A stretch of 64,000 bases of DNA from Marinobacter mangrovi (GCF_016798325.1 NZ_JAERVO010000002.1:310001-374000), one strand, 5' to 3'. Positions 55,291 through 64,000 are shown, counted from the first letter of the stretch. The notes: generated from the letters alone by a model not told the origin. Program-made: numbers and translations.

Positions 55291-56778
55291 ATGAAATACG
55301 GAAAAGCGGGATTATTCATCACGTGTTTGTTCAGTCTGCTGATGCTGGTGGGGTGTAATTCCGACAGCAGCAGCGGTGATTACAACTCCGCCGTGGGCGG
55401 CGTTGTCGAGCAGAACCCGGGCGACGGGGACGGTGTTGCCGATGACGACGACAACTGCCCGACGATCTTCAACCCGTTGCAGTCCGACGCCGACGGCGAT
55501 GGCATCGGCGACGCCTGCGATGTGGATTCCGACAACGACGGGCTGAATGATGCCGCCGACAACTGCCCGCTGGTTTCCAATGCCGGACAGACGGACGCAG
55601 ACAACGACGGCATCGGCGATGCCTGCGATAACAACGACGACGGCGACGGTGATGGCATCGAGGACGTGCTGGATAACTGCCCGGCGATTGCCAATCCGGA
55701 TCAGGAGAACGCAGACCGGGACTCAAAGGGCGATGCCTGTGACGAGGACCAGGACGGCGATGGCGTCAAGAACGGTCCGGACAACTGTCCGCTGATCGCC
55801 AATGCCAGCCAGGCCGACTTTGATGACGACGGCCTCGGCAACGCCTGTGACACCGACGACGACGGTGACGGCTTCAATGACGACGCCGACAACTGCCCCC
55901 TGGTGAGCAACGCGGACCAGACGGATAGCGACGGCGACGGCGTCGGCGATGCCTGTCAGGACGACACCGACGAGGACGGCTTGCCGGACGATGCCGACAA
56001 CTGCCCGGCCATCGCCAATCCTGACCAGGCGGATCTGGACGGCGACGGCATTGGCGACGCTTGCGACGACGATACCGATGGCGACGGCATCAACGACGAG
56101 AACGCGCTGGGTCAGCCCAACGACAACTGCCCGCTGGTGCCGAACGCGGACCAGGCCGATACGGACGGTGACGGGATCGGCGACGCCTGCGACCTGATCG
56201 ACAACGCCGATTACGCCTGCGCCATTTCCGGCGAACCGTTCTCGCCGCTGTTGGCGGAAAACGACGTCACCGCTTCCGCGGACGATTCCGGGTGCCTGCT
56301 GGGCGGCCTGTTGGGCGGTTCGACCTGTGGCGTCAACAATGCGGATTACGTGATCGACAGTGATCTGGGTAATTCGGCCACGGTCTACAACACCAACCTG
56401 TTGGGCCTGTCGGAAGCCGTACTGCGGGTATCGGACAATTCCGGCTTCGTCTACCCGGGACAGAACGTGCTGGGTGTTTCCATTGCCGAGAGCGCGCAGC
56501 TGGTGCAGCTGGACCTGCTGGCGAACAGCTCGCTGATCGTTCGCACATTGCTGGACGGCCAGGTGCAGGAGAGCTCCAACGGCGACCTGGGGGTTGACCT
56601 GGATCTGCTGGGTGTTTCCGGCACGCTGGGCGGCAACGAACAGGGCTTCCTGATCTTCCAGACCTCAAAGCCTTTCAACGAGGTGGAAGTGATTAACGGC
56701 GGCTTTGGCCTGTTGTCCGCGCTGGACGAATTCAATGTCTTCAGCGTCTGCGCCAGCCGCACGGAGGTTTCAAAGTAG
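55291..56778 (+). CDS. Thrombospondin type 3 repeat lipoprotein
   Basis: Predicted lipoprotein of 495 residues. Signal and lipobox [11 protein letters not shown]. Residues about 45-305 contain seven Asp-rich TSP3-type repeats with the pattern DNCPxxxNxxQxDxDxDGxGDAC, each with Cys pairs and up to a dozen Asp, so Ca2+ binding is expected. The last 190 residues are a beta-rich domain, Gly/Leu/Val-dominated ([40 protein letters not shown]), with no family I recognise. It follows the OmpA-family gene at 20 bases. A strong terminator (56828-56854) ends the unit. May act in adhesion or as an envelope linker. Confidence 0.85.
   Translation: MKYGKAGLFITCLFSLLMLVGCNSDSSSGDYNSAVGGVVEQNPGDGDGVADDDDNCPTIFNPLQSDADGDGIGDACDVDSDNDGLNDAADNCPLVSNAGQTDADNDGIGDACDNNDDGDGDGIEDVLDNCPAIANPDQENADRDSKGDACDEDQDGDGVKNGPDNCPLIANASQADFDDDGLGNACDTDDDGDGFNDDADNCPLVSNADQTDSDGDGVGDACQDDTDEDGLPDDADNCPAIANPDQADLDGDGIGDACDDDTDGDGINDENALGQPNDNCPLVPNADQADTDGDGIGDACDLIDNADYACAISGEPFSPLLAENDVTASADDSGCLLGGLLGGSTCGVNNADYVIDSDLGNSATVYNTNLLGLSEAVLRVSDNSGFVYPGQNVLGVSIAESAQLVQLDLLANSSLIVRTLLDGQVQESSNGDLGVDLDLLGVSGTLGGNEQGFLIFQTSKPFNEVEVINGGFGLLSALDEFNVFSVCASRTEVSK
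55426..56210 (+). repeat. TSP3 coding repeats
   Basis: The block GA(C/T)AACTG(C/T)CC recurs at 55450, 55558, 55672, 55780, 55888, 55996 and 56122, so the steps are 108, 114, 108, 108, 108 and 126 bases. The step is 36-42 codons, as in TSP3 units. These are tandem repeats within the gene and may recombine, changing copy number. Confidence 0.9.
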
Positions 56779-56827
56779 TCAGGCGATCACGCCGCGAGTC
56801 GTGTTATCCATGATGTGACGCGCCATT

Positions 56828-56854
56828 GGGCCGGCCCTGCGCCGGCCCTTTTTT
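56828..56854 (+). terminator. Terminator of the OmpA/TSP3 unit
   Basis: GGGCCGGC, loop CCTGC, GCCGGCCC, then TTTTTT. A perfect 8-bp GC stem 49 bases after the TSP3 gene stop. The next gene is on the other strand. Confidence 0.9.
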
Positions 56855-56867
56855 GTGGGGGCTGATT

Positions 56868-58175
56868 CTACTCCACTTCCCGCAGGCGCACGGCGCTGAC
56901 GGTGCCGGCCAACCCCATCAACCCCAGAAGCACAATCACCGCGGTGGGTGAAATCAGCGACGCCAGCGCGCTGATCCCGCCGGTGACCAGCAGCAGGAGT
57001 CCGATCACGGTATTGCTCACCGAGGTATAGTCGGTGCGCTTGTTGCCGCCGGCCATGTCCACTAGGTAGGTCTTGCGGCCCAGTCGCACGCCGGCATGGG
57101 CGATGCTGAGAATAAAGAAGGCGAGGGGATAGAACCAGGCGCTGCGCAAGTCGCCATCGGACAGCAGATTCCAGAACCCGATCACCAGACAGACTGCGCT
57201 GGCCAGGGCGGCACCGCGGATCATCACCTGGCGGCTGGACTTGTCGGCCATCCAGCCCCAGACCGTGGCGCTCACCGAGCTGGCCAGGCTGCTGGCCAGC
57301 AGGAATCCGCCCAGCAGCCAGCCGTTGTTGCCCTGCTTCTGGGCCAGCAGCACAAAGTAGGGCGATGCCAGGGCCGAACACAGCAGCAGGGCGCGGGTGA
57401 TGACGAAATGCCGGAATTGCGCATCGTCACGCAACAGCGACAAACTCCGGAACGCTTCCTTCAACGCATGGCCACCGCCACTGGTTTCGCCCGGTTCCTC
57501 GTCCACGCCTGCAAACAGCACGCTGGCAACGACCCAGAGCACCGCAGCCAGCACCAACAGGGTGACATAGAAGGTGATGCTCGGATCCGACTGGTTCCAG
57601 AACAGCGCGACGGTCAGGGCGACCGTGGCCGAACCGCCGATGGTCGTGGCCAGACCGCCCAGCCGGCCGCGGCGGGTTTTGGGGATGCATTTGCCCTGGA
57701 CATCCTTCATGGCGACGGAGCAGAACCCCCGGGCCAGGGAAAACAGAATCAGGCAGCCCACCACGCCCAGTCCGGCCAGGGTGTCGTCCAGAAAGGCAAC
57801 GCTGGCGGCCATGCCCGCGACGCTGAGGGCCTGGCCCAGACTGCCGCCCACCCAGAACCACTTGCGCACCGGCCGGCGCCGTACCCAGGCGCCAATCACC
57901 ATCTGCGGGATCAGCGAGCCGGACTCCCGGATCGGCACCAGCCAGGCCACCAGTCCCGATGCGCCGACGGCCCCCAGGAGCCAGGCCAGCACGGTCTTGG
58001 GGCTGATCAGCAGATCCCCCAGTTTGGTCAGCACCAGGCTGCCCAGGATCAGGAAGAAATTGCGGGGCACCTCACGGCAGGCATCGTCCGAGATGTCCTT
58101 GCAGACGCGGGCATCCTCTTCGTTGGCAATCAGGCTGTAGAGCTTTTCGGTAGTATCTCGCTGCAATTCGGCCAA
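56868..58175 (-). CDS. MFS transporter
   Basis: Inner-membrane transporter of 435 residues with about 12 helices, of the major facilitator fold. Typical loop motifs: GAWVRRRPVRKWFWVGGSLG between helices 2-3, and GLATTIGGSATVALTVAL. A long soluble N-terminal part (1-40) has paired Cys/Asp (RVCKDISDDACREVPRN), unusual for MFS. The substrate is unknown. It stands alone between the TSP3 unit and the imelysin cluster. Confidence 0.8.
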   Translation of the reverse strand: MAELQRDTTEKLYSLIANEEDARVCKDISDDACREVPRNFFLILGSLVLTKLGDLLISPKTVLAWLLGAVGASGLVAWLVPIRESGSLIPQMVIGAWVRRRPVRKWFWVGGSLGQALSVAGMAASVAFLDDTLAGLGVVGCLILFSLARGFCSVAMKDVQGKCIPKTRRGRLGGLATTIGGSATVALTVALFWNQSDPSITFYVTLLVLAAVLWVVASVLFAGVDEEPGETSGGGHALKEAFRSLSLLRDDAQFRHFVITRALLLCSALASPYFVLLAQKQGNNGWLLGGFLLASSLASSVSATVWGWMADKSSRQVMIRGAALASAVCLVIGFWNLLSDGDLRSAWFYPLAFFILSIAHAGVRLGRKTYLVDMAGGNKRTDYTSVSNTVIGLLLLVTGGISALASLISPTAVIVLLGLMGLAGTVSAVRLREVE

Positions 58176-58260
58176 GATCGACTCCGTTCCCGGTTCAAAG
58201 GAACGGAATCATAGCAGCCACCCGGCTCACCCGACAGGTCGGCGTCCTTCCGTCGGGCGT

Positions 58261-59364
58261 TCAGCCGTAGAAGGTGAGGTGGTTGTCCCAGTGGATGTCG
58301 AGAGCCGCGAAGGATCGGGCGGACTGGCCGTCTGCCGCGATGCGGTGAAGTGAGCCGTTGCCGGAGGACACGACGAATCCGCCGTCTGGTAGCGCCAGCG
58401 CACCGGCCACATCCGGCACTTCGTGATCACCGACCCGCTCGCTGGTTCGATGGTTGATCACCACGACCCGGTCTCCCCGGGGCGCCGTCACCAGGCTGAG
58501 CGGACTGACCGGGCTGACCGCCACGCTCGCCACATAGTTGTGCAGGCTGCGTTGCAGTGACTTGGGCAGCGCGATTTCGCTGTAGGTGTCGGTGTTGGAA
58601 TCGTAGCGGGCAATCAGCGGTCGGGATTCCCAGGTGGGGCCCTGGTATTGATAGCCGGCGATCACAATCCCCTCGGGGCTGATGCCCAGGTGCCGGCAGC
58701 TCAGTTGATGATGCGATGGCTTGAACCGTTGGCGGACGTCTCCGGAGTGGCGATCCATCAGCAGCAGGGCCGGTTCCATGGTGTCCGGGTTGAGCTTGAT
58801 GCGGTCGTAGTCCGGGTGCGTCTTGATGCCGCCCAGGGCCACGACCAGGGTGTTGCCATCCGGGTGGAGCAGCAGTTCATGGGGGCCGATGCCGCCCACC
58901 GGCATGTCCCGGACAGCAGCGTAATTTCGCTCGGCATCGTAGACCCGGACGATGCCTTCCCCGGTGTCGTACTGGTTCACGGTGACGTACAGGTAGCGGC
59001 TGTCGTGACTGAAGGTGCCGTGCCCGTAGAAGTGATAGCCGTCGCCCGCCGCGATGGTGTGGGCGATCTCGCCCCGCCGGGTATCCACCACGTAGAAGTG
59101 GCGACCGGGACGACGGGCAAACAGGATGGCCTGCAGTGTGCCGGGGCGTTCACAACCCCCGTGACAGCGATCCCCGACGGGCAGCTGGAAATGCGTCTGG
59201 CCCTGCAGGTCGACCCCTGCAATTCGATGATGGCCCGCTTCGTCGTCCACCGCGCTGAGAATGAGCGGCCCCTGATCCGGGCCGGCAACGGCGAGTCGGC
59301 TGCTCAGGCTTCCTACGACCAGGGTGGCCAGGCTGGACTGGAGGAACTGGCGTCGGTTCAGCAT
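58261..59364 (-). CDS. DUF1513 beta-propeller protein (Tat-type signal)
   Basis: Periplasmic 367-residue protein, DUF1513 family, probably a beta-propeller. The signal peptide MLNRRQFLQSSLATLVVGSL is of Tat type (twin Arg). The mature part has repeating blades (FYVVDTRRGEIAHTI, YLYVTVNQYDTGEG, GGIGPHELLLHPDGNTLVV). It is the last gene of the imelysin cluster, 3 bases after the 344-residue imelysin gene. The same order is known in Pseudomonas. Function unknown, linked to iron. Confidence 0.85.
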   Translation of the reverse strand: MLNRRQFLQSSLATLVVGSLSSRLAVAGPDQGPLILSAVDDEAGHHRIAGVDLQGQTHFQLPVGDRCHGGCERPGTLQAILFARRPGRHFYVVDTRRGEIAHTIAAGDGYHFYGHGTFSHDSRYLYVTVNQYDTGEGIVRVYDAERNYAAVRDMPVGGIGPHELLLHPDGNTLVVALGGIKTHPDYDRIKLNPDTMEPALLLMDRHSGDVRQRFKPSHHQLSCRHLGISPEGIVIAGYQYQGPTWESRPLIARYDSNTDTYSEIALPKSLQRSLHNYVASVAVSPVSPLSLVTAPRGDRVVVINHRTSERVGDHEVPDVAGALALPDGGFVVSSGNGSLHRIAADGQSARSFAALDIHWDNHLTFYG

Positions 59365-59367
59365 GAC

Positions 59368-60402
59368 TCAGTCGCCGTCGCTGGAGTTGAAGCCGCGAGT
59401 GATGCCCAGCGCCGGGGCGATCCGGTCCTCGACCACCTGTTCCAGCTGGATCACGTCGATAAACAGCGATTGCAGCTTGCGATACCCTTCATCGGTTTTC
59501 AGGAACGGGGCCATCGCATCTGGCAGGTCGTTGGCCTTGGCGAGGGCGCTGTCGGTCTGTTCCAACAGCTTGTCCGCCAGTTCCGGATGGCCCGTGTCGT
59601 TCAGGAGCTGGGTCAGCCCGGGCACCATATATTGCTTGAAACCGGCAATGGAAGCGCGCATGGCGGCGACGGAATTTTCGCTGCGCCAGGCGTCTCCCAG
59701 GTATTTATTGCGCTTGTGCGGCGGGCGTACGCCCATGGGCGCGGCGAGGCGCTTGTCCTGCAGAATCTCCAGGCCATTGATGGCGGCGGCGACGGTTTTC
59801 TCGGTGTATTCGTCCATCGACACGTAGTAGTCGCCGAAGGCCTGCCAGTCGCTGGCGAGTGCATCCGCCGTTCCTGCCAGGTGGGTGCTGATGGTATCAA
59901 GCAGATGGCAGGTGTCGGCGGCCGGCAGGGCCCGCTCTCCTTGTTGCATGTCGGCGTCGTACAGCAGGTATTCGATCGCCGGGAAGCCCTGCAGTGCAAC
60001 GCCGGCCTGGTCGACGAACGCGGCATCCACCGGTTTGTCCTGCTTCAGGGCATAGCTCACCTTGCGGGCGACGAGATTTTTATGGTCGGGCCAGAACTGC
60101 AGTTGCCAGGCACGGCTGTTTTGCTCGATGGGGCCGAAATCAACAAAGCGGACCGCCTGCCAGTCGAGGAAAGCGGTTTTCCAGGCGGCTTCGAGCTGCT
60201 GCCGGGTATCCGCCGACGGGCTGTCACAGTAATGGGTAGCGGTCTGTTCCAGAACGTGAGCCGAGCTGGCCAGTTGCTGGTAACCCTGGCCGATATCCGT
60301 TTTCCATTGCTGGCGGGGCGTGGTGGCCGCCGAGGCCGTCGCGGTAGCCAGGCCCAGGGCGAATGGAATCAGATAGCGTGCGGAACGGGTCAGGGAAAGC
60401 AT
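59368..60402 (-). CDS. Imelysin-family periplasmic protein
   Basis: Exported 344-residue protein with signal peptide (1-25, LGLATATASAA). It matches the imelysin family (helical bundle; GFPAIEYLLYD in place of the usual GxHAIEYLLWG). The family includes IrpA and EfeO-like iron-uptake components; insulin-cleaving activity was reported for one member. It lies 16 bases after the di-haem gene. Start 60402 has AGGAG about 10 bases upstream. Confidence 0.88.
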   Translation of the reverse strand: MLSLTRSARYLIPFALGLATATASAATTPRQQWKTDIGQGYQQLASSAHVLEQTATHYCDSPSADTRQQLEAAWKTAFLDWQAVRFVDFGPIEQNSRAWQLQFWPDHKNLVARKVSYALKQDKPVDAAFVDQAGVALQGFPAIEYLLYDADMQQGERALPAADTCHLLDTISTHLAGTADALASDWQAFGDYYVSMDEYTEKTVAAAINGLEILQDKRLAAPMGVRPPHKRNKYLGDAWRSENSVAAMRASIAGFKQYMVPGLTQLLNDTGHPELADKLLEQTDSALAKANDLPDAMAPFLKTDEGYRKLQSLFIDVIQLEQVVEDRIAPALGITRGFNSSDGD

Positions 60403-60418
60403 GAACCAGCGTCTCCTG

Positions 60419-61822
60419 TCAGAGCGAATGAAGGAACTGGAGCAGGGCATCGCGCCTGTCTGCGTCCAGTGAACGGTATTGGTCGGTCGCTGCCTCGGCC
60501 TCGCCACCGTGCCAGAGTATGGCTTCCTGGATGGTACGGGCGCGCCCGTCGTGCAGGAAGCCGGCCAGAGGGTTGACGGTCTGGGCAAGACCAATGCCCC
60601 ACAGCGGCTGGGTACGCCACTCGGTGCCACTGGCCAGGAATTCCCCGCGATGGTCGGCCAGCGCCGGGCCCATGTCGTGCAGCAACAGATCGGTGTAGGG
60701 CCAGATGGTCTGCTGGCTCAGATCGGGCCGGTCAGCTACCGTCCCGGTGGTGTGCTTGGGAGTATGGCAGCCAGCGCAGCCGATGTCGTTGAACACCCGG
60801 GCGCCTTGCTGCACCGCCGGCTTGTCCATGTCCCGCCGTTCCGGCACCGCCAGACTGGCGGCGTAGAAACCGATGAAACGGGCAATCTTGTCGCTCACTT
60901 CCGGCTCGCCACCGTTGGCAAAGCGGTCGCATTGCTGCTCCGGTGAGCAGTCGGTGGCGGGCATAAGGGTGGAGGTCAGCCCCATATCCCCCGCAAAGGC
61001 GCCCATGGCCTGTTGCACCAGCGTCGGTTCGCCGGCTTTCCAGCCGAAGCGGCCCATGACGGTCTCTTCTTTCTCTATATCCCAGACCCGGTTGGGGCGA
61101 CCGGAAATGCCGTCACCGTCCACGTCCTCCGGATCGGCGTAGGCCATTAGCTGCGCTTCCGGCACCGCCGACAGCAAGCCCAGGCCGATCATGGGCGGAG
61201 CGACCCGGGGCGAGGTCAGCAGATCCTTCGGCAGCGGGCCATAGTTCGGGTTCTTGATGTGATACACCGGGCGCTGCAGGATGACCGTCGAGCCGTCGGC
61301 CAGCGTCTGGGTGATGGGCTCCCAGGTGATGTCGAGATCCGCTTCCGGCTTCTGGCCGGAGATGGCCGCGGTCTGCAGTTGGCCGCCGTAGACCGGGGCC
61401 GGCTTCAAACCGATCTTTTTGATGATCTCCGCATCCTTTTTCGGATCCGTTGGCACGGACAATCGCAGAAAGAGCGACACGGAAGTCTCACCCTCGGCCG
61501 GCGGATTGCCTCGCCCGTCCTTGAGGTGGCAGCCCTGGCAGGAGTTCGTGTTGAACAGCGGCCCCAGTCCATCGCGGGCCGCGGTGCTTGAGGGCGCTTC
61601 TACCCAGGGGTTACGGAAGAAACTGTTGCCTACGCTGAAGTCCAGACGCTTGGTCATGGACAGGTTGCCCTGGGGCATTGAATAGGCGTTGTGGTCGAAC
61701 TGCTTGACCGAACCGGCGCCACCACTCAGCGGCGTGTCCTGGATGGGCGGTTCGTCGGCAGCGAAGGCGGTGCCCGACAGGAGCAAACTGGTCAATAAGG
61801 CAAAACGGCGCGGGGTTGTCAT
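60419..61822 (-). CDS. Di-haem oxidoreductase (DHOR/thiol oxidoreductase-like)
   Basis: Periplasmic c-type cytochrome of 467 residues with signal peptide (1-21). The haem motifs are CQGCH (95-99) and CAGCH (349-353), as in DHOR-family proteins. Typical sequences include PLFNTNSCQGCHLKDGRG and FNDIGCAGCHTPKH. It could transfer electrons to reduce iron for uptake, given its place between two imelysin genes; this is inference. A hairpin lies upstream (61852-61881). Confidence 0.9.
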   Translation of the reverse strand: MTTPRRFALLTSLLLSGTAFAADEPPIQDTPLSGGAGSVKQFDHNAYSMPQGNLSMTKRLDFSVGNSFFRNPWVEAPSSTAARDGLGPLFNTNSCQGCHLKDGRGNPPAEGETSVSLFLRLSVPTDPKKDAEIIKKIGLKPAPVYGGQLQTAAISGQKPEADLDITWEPITQTLADGSTVILQRPVYHIKNPNYGPLPKDLLTSPRVAPPMIGLGLLSAVPEAQLMAYADPEDVDGDGISGRPNRVWDIEKEETVMGRFGWKAGEPTLVQQAMGAFAGDMGLTSTLMPATDCSPEQQCDRFANGGEPEVSDKIARFIGFYAASLAVPERRDMDKPAVQQGARVFNDIGCAGCHTPKHTTGTVADRPDLSQQTIWPYTDLLLHDMGPALADHRGEFLASGTEWRTQPLWGIGLAQTVNPLAGFLHDGRARTIQEAILWHGGEAEAATDQYRSLDADRRDALLQFLHSL

Positions 61823-61851
61823 GAAGCGGATACTGTTGTCGTTAAAACGGC

Positions 61852-61881
61852 AAAAGCCCGGTGTTCGATCGCCGGGCTTTT
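61852..61881 (-). terminator. Hairpin between large imelysin and di-haem genes
   Basis: AAAAGCCCGG, loop of 10 bases, CCGGGCTTTT gives a perfect 10-bp stem. On the minus strand it is followed by TTTTGCC, so it can act as a terminator for the large imelysin gene, or an attenuator in front of the di-haem gene. Confidence 0.65.
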
Positions 61882-61911
61882 CGGTGCAGGGAGTCTACCA
61901 GAGCCAATGCG

Positions 61912-61946
61912 AAAGTCATCTATTTGGCAATGATTCGCATCAGCTT
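61912..61946 (-). promoter_or_regulatory. Fur-box-like sequence after the large imelysin gene
   Basis: The minus strand reads GATGCGAATCATTGCCAAAT, near the Fur-type core GAATCATT with GCAAAT-like flanks. It lies about 100 bases before the di-haem gene, giving that gene a possible iron-regulated promoter. By eye only. Confidence 0.35.
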
Positions 61947-61975
61947 TGGCTGCCCCGTAATGAAGCCGGAGCCCT

Positions 61976-63274
61976 TCAGAAGGTGTGGCCTGCATCGTCC
62001 GGCTTCATCGACTGAATGCCCAGCGTTTCGGAGGCCTTTTCGATCTCGCCGGTCTGGGTAACCAATGCGGCGATGGCGTTGTTGATGATCTCCGCGCCTT
62101 GGGTGTTGCCCGGGGCGATCATCATGTCAAAGGGCATCGGGTGGGTTTTGTCCTCGGCGGCATCCTTCATGGCCTGCACGGCATCCATGGTGGCGGCCAG
62201 TTCGTTGGTCAGCTTGTCATCCAGCGCCGGATCCCGTTGGGCGACCAGGTCAGACAGGGACGGACCGGCCACAACGCTGCCGTCGATCCGCGTGTAGCGA
62301 CCCAGGTAGACGTTCTGGATGCCCTTGGCGTCGTAATAGTGCGAGTTGTGGGTGTTGTCGCTGAAGCAGTCGTGCTCGTCTTCGAAGGAGTTGGCTTCCA
62401 GGGCCACTTTCATGCGCTCGCCGGCGAGCTCGCCCAGGGACAGGGAGCCCATGCCGAACAGCATTTTCTGGATCACGGCCTGCGGTTCCATGGCCAGCAG
62501 TTCGGCGCGGTAATTGTCGCTCTTGCCCGGTGCCCACTGGGCGGTCATCCACTCCAAGTCGGACACCAGCAGATCGGTGACGGCATCCAGATACGCGGCA
62601 CGGCGGTCGCAATGGCCGTGGCTGCAGCCATCACCCTGGATATAGTCGGAGTAGGGGCGATCGCCGTTGCCGGCATCGAAGCCGTGCAGGTCCTGCCCCC
62701 ACAGCAGGAATTCAATGGCGTGGTAGCCCGTGGCGACGTTGGCTTCGGAGCCACCGATCTCATTCAGGTCGGCCAGCAGGCCCGGTGTCAGGGTGGAAAC
62801 ATCGATGGTCTCGCCACCGATGGTGATGTTCTGGCTGGCGATGATGTTGACGGTGGCGCCGGCATTGCCCAACTCGTGCTGGTAGTCGCTGGTGTCGACG
62901 TAGTCGATCAGGCCTTCATCCAGCGGCCAGGCGTTGAGTTGGCCTTCCCAGTCGTCGACGATGGCATTGCCGAAGCGGAAGACTTCGGATTGCTGGTAAG
63001 GTACGCGGGAGGCGAGCCAGGCCTGTTTGGCGGCGGCCAGGGTGTCATCACTGGGGTTGGCAATGAGGGCGTCGGTGGCCTCATCCAGTGCCCGGGCGCT
63101 GATCAGCGCGTCTTCATAGGTGGCGTGGGCGATGTCGGCGTAGTTGGCGACGACATTGGCCGGTGTGGCCGGTTCCGAAGCCTCGGACGGGCCTTGCAGC
63201 GCACTGCAGGCGGCGAGTGCAACGGGTGCCGTAATAGCAACGGTCAGCGCCTTGAAAGGAAAGCGAGCCCCCAT
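61976..63274 (-). CDS. Imelysin-family lipoprotein (IcmP/IrpA-like)
   Basis: Predicted lipoprotein of 432 residues. The signal peptide ends in ALAACSALQ (Cys23). The imelysin domain covers most of the rest, with GYHAIEFLLWGQDLHG (the classic GxHxxEFLLWG) and His/Cys/Asp-rich HDCFSDNTHNSHYYDAKG near residue 300. In Pseudomonas the matching gene is called icmP. The Fur-like site upstream (63308-63330) suggests iron repression. ATG has AGGGAG nearby. Confidence 0.9.
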   Translation of the reverse strand: MGARFPFKALTVAITAPVALAACSALQGPSEASEPATPANVVANYADIAHATYEDALISARALDEATDALIANPSDDTLAAAKQAWLASRVPYQQSEVFRFGNAIVDDWEGQLNAWPLDEGLIDYVDTSDYQHELGNAGATVNIIASQNITIGGETIDVSTLTPGLLADLNEIGGSEANVATGYHAIEFLLWGQDLHGFDAGNGDRPYSDYIQGDGCSHGHCDRRAAYLDAVTDLLVSDLEWMTAQWAPGKSDNYRAELLAMEPQAVIQKMLFGMGSLSLGELAGERMKVALEANSFEDEHDCFSDNTHNSHYYDAKGIQNVYLGRYTRIDGSVVAGPSLSDLVAQRDPALDDKLTNELAATMDAVQAMKDAAEDKTHPMPFDMMIAPGNTQGAEIINNAIAALVTQTGEIEKASETLGIQSMKPDDAGHTF

Positions 63275-63307
63275 GAAATTCTCCCTGTCAACGATTCAAA
63301 GGTAAAT

Positions 63308-63333
63308 GTTATTAATGAGATTAATTTGTATTT
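63308..63333 (-). promoter_or_regulatory. Fur-box-like site in front of the large imelysin gene
   Basis: Minus strand contains AATTAATCTCATTAATAACA, near the Fur consensus pattern AATNATTCTCATTA. It lies about 35-60 bases before the imelysin ATG, a suitable place for repression. The region is AT-rich. Confidence 0.45.
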
Positions 63334-63440
63334 GCGATTATAGGGGCCTGGATGCGAAATGCAATCGTTTACGTCAGGTTGTTGCCCCGTTCCGGGCGTT
63401 GCGGCTTAATGGCCTTTTCTGACCCGGAGCACAGCGATTT

Positions 63441-64000
63441 ATGCTGAGTTACCTTCACGCCTTCCACGCTGGCAATTTTGCCGACGTGCAGAAGCACCTG
63501 GGGCTTTTCCTCGCGCTGAAAATGATGCAGGCCAAGCCGTCCGGCATTGCCTGTTTCGATACCCATGCGGGCAGCGCCCGTTACGATCTGGCCAGCGAGC
63601 GACCCCGCAAGACCGGCGAGGCCGATTCCGGCATCCAGAGTCTGTGGCAGCATCGCACCCGGCTGCAGGATGCCGAATGGTCGGCTTTCTGGAACACCCT
63701 GGGGCTCGCAGGTGACGAGAAGCGCGTTCGTTACTATCCCGGTTCGCCGGCGTGGCTCGACACGCTGGCCCGGGAACAGGATTCGGTGACGGCCTTTGAA
63801 CTGCACAGCGGTGAGAGCAGTCTGTTGCAGGACTGGGCCCGCGAGCATCAGGCCCGGGTGATCGCCGGTGACGGTTTCCGGGGGCTGTTGGCCGCCCTGC
63901 CACCACAGGCGCCCCGCCTGTTCACCCTGATCGACCCGCCCTACGAAGTGAAGGACGACTACATGACCACCGCGGAGACGGTCATCAAGGCCTGGAAGCG
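63441..64000 (+). CDS. rlmJ: 23S rRNA (adenine2030-N6)-methyltransferase (3' truncated by window)
   Basis: SAM-dependent methyltransferase that modifies A2030 of 23S rRNA. The first 186 residues are present; the end lies outside. It matches RlmJ: MLSYLHAFHAGNFADVQKH, CFDTHAGSARYDL and the catalytic DPPYE. The frame is intact to the window end. The ATG at 63441 lies 12-15 bases after GGAG, a rather long gap. Stand-alone gene divergent from the imelysin cluster. Confidence 0.93.
   Translation, partial: MLSYLHAFHAGNFADVQKHLGLFLALKMMQAKPSGIACFDTHAGSARYDLASERPRKTGEADSGIQSLWQHRTRLQDAEWSAFWNTLGLAGDEKRVRYYPGSPAWLDTLAREQDSVTAFELHSGESSLLQDWAREHQARVIAGDGFRGLLAALPPQAPRLFTLIDPPYEVKDDYMTTAETVIKAWK

Noticed and set aside
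55426-56210. Regular 108-base repeats as a CRISPR array
   Set aside because: The repeats are coding units of TSP3 motifs in one open frame, with imperfect copies and no constant spacer structure.

Overview
The window is about 64 kb of GC-rich, tightly packed chromosomal DNA from a free-living gammaproteobacterium, most like a marine Marinobacter or Pseudomonadales-type heterotroph. This placement rests on gene content: a group 2 Mrp antiporter with fused A/B, ArgP-ArgO, PpnP, RlmJ, an imelysin/di-haem cluster, and branched-chain and fatty acid catabolism. I see no insertion sequence, prophage, integron, CRISPR array, rRNA or tRNA. Both ends cut genes: a TonB receptor at the left and rlmJ at the right.

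Region 1-16.2 kb. The end of a siderophore receptor is followed by nicotinamidase and nicotinate phosphoribosyltransferase (NAD salvage). A long leftward block then covers branched-chain 2-oxoacid metabolism. It holds bkdA1-bkdA2-bkdB (branched-chain oxoacid dehydrogenase), a Ser/Thr-kinase-like gene, and ilvG-ilvM (acetolactate synthase) behind a complete attenuator with a Val/Leu/Ile-rich leader peptide. A COG3146 acyltransferase-like gene comes next. A Spy/CpxP-like chaperone is divergent from a CpxR/CpxA-like pair, with a good CpxR box between them.

Region 16.2-34.5 kb. This holds housekeeping and small genes (YigZ, DUF4136 lipoprotein, DUF2007, YciH/Sui1, two GSTs, DadA-like oxidase, EamA permease, DUF2780, acyl-CoA ligase, PpnP, DUF4112). 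They are followed by a six-gene leftward mrp operon and two rightward exported EF-hand proteins. A crotonase is divergent from a 2,4-dienoyl-CoA reductase (FadH), which suits use of unsaturated fatty acids.

Region 36.5-42.7 kb is the most interesting part. Eight leftward genes run almost without gaps: K+ channel with TrkA-N-like domain, DUF2170 (YjfI), PspA/IM30, DUF4178, tandem DUF350 (YjfL), a two-TM exported-domain protein, a tiny Gly/Tyr-rich membrane peptide, and a membrane-anchored spermidine-synthase-like enzyme. It resembles an elaborated yjfIJKL locus and probably forms an envelope-stress system linking PspA, ion flux and a polyamine-type enzyme. That role is inference.

Region 42.8-64 kb. 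Here lie a YeiH-type exporter divergent from a LysR regulator, a GlxA-type AraC regulator divergent from an acyl-CoA dehydrogenase, Rof (Rho inhibitor), two small lipoproteins, and a chemoreceptor whose sensor-like domain lies after the signalling domain. ArgP-ArgO, a DUF4870 protein and a small cysteine-containing protein come next. A 753-base gap with a perfect CRP/Vfr-type site precedes an OmpA-family protein and a lipoprotein with seven thrombospondin type 3 repeats (predicted Ca2+ binding). An MFS transporter and a probably Fur-controlled imelysin/di-haem/imelysin/DUF1513 cluster lead to rlmJ.
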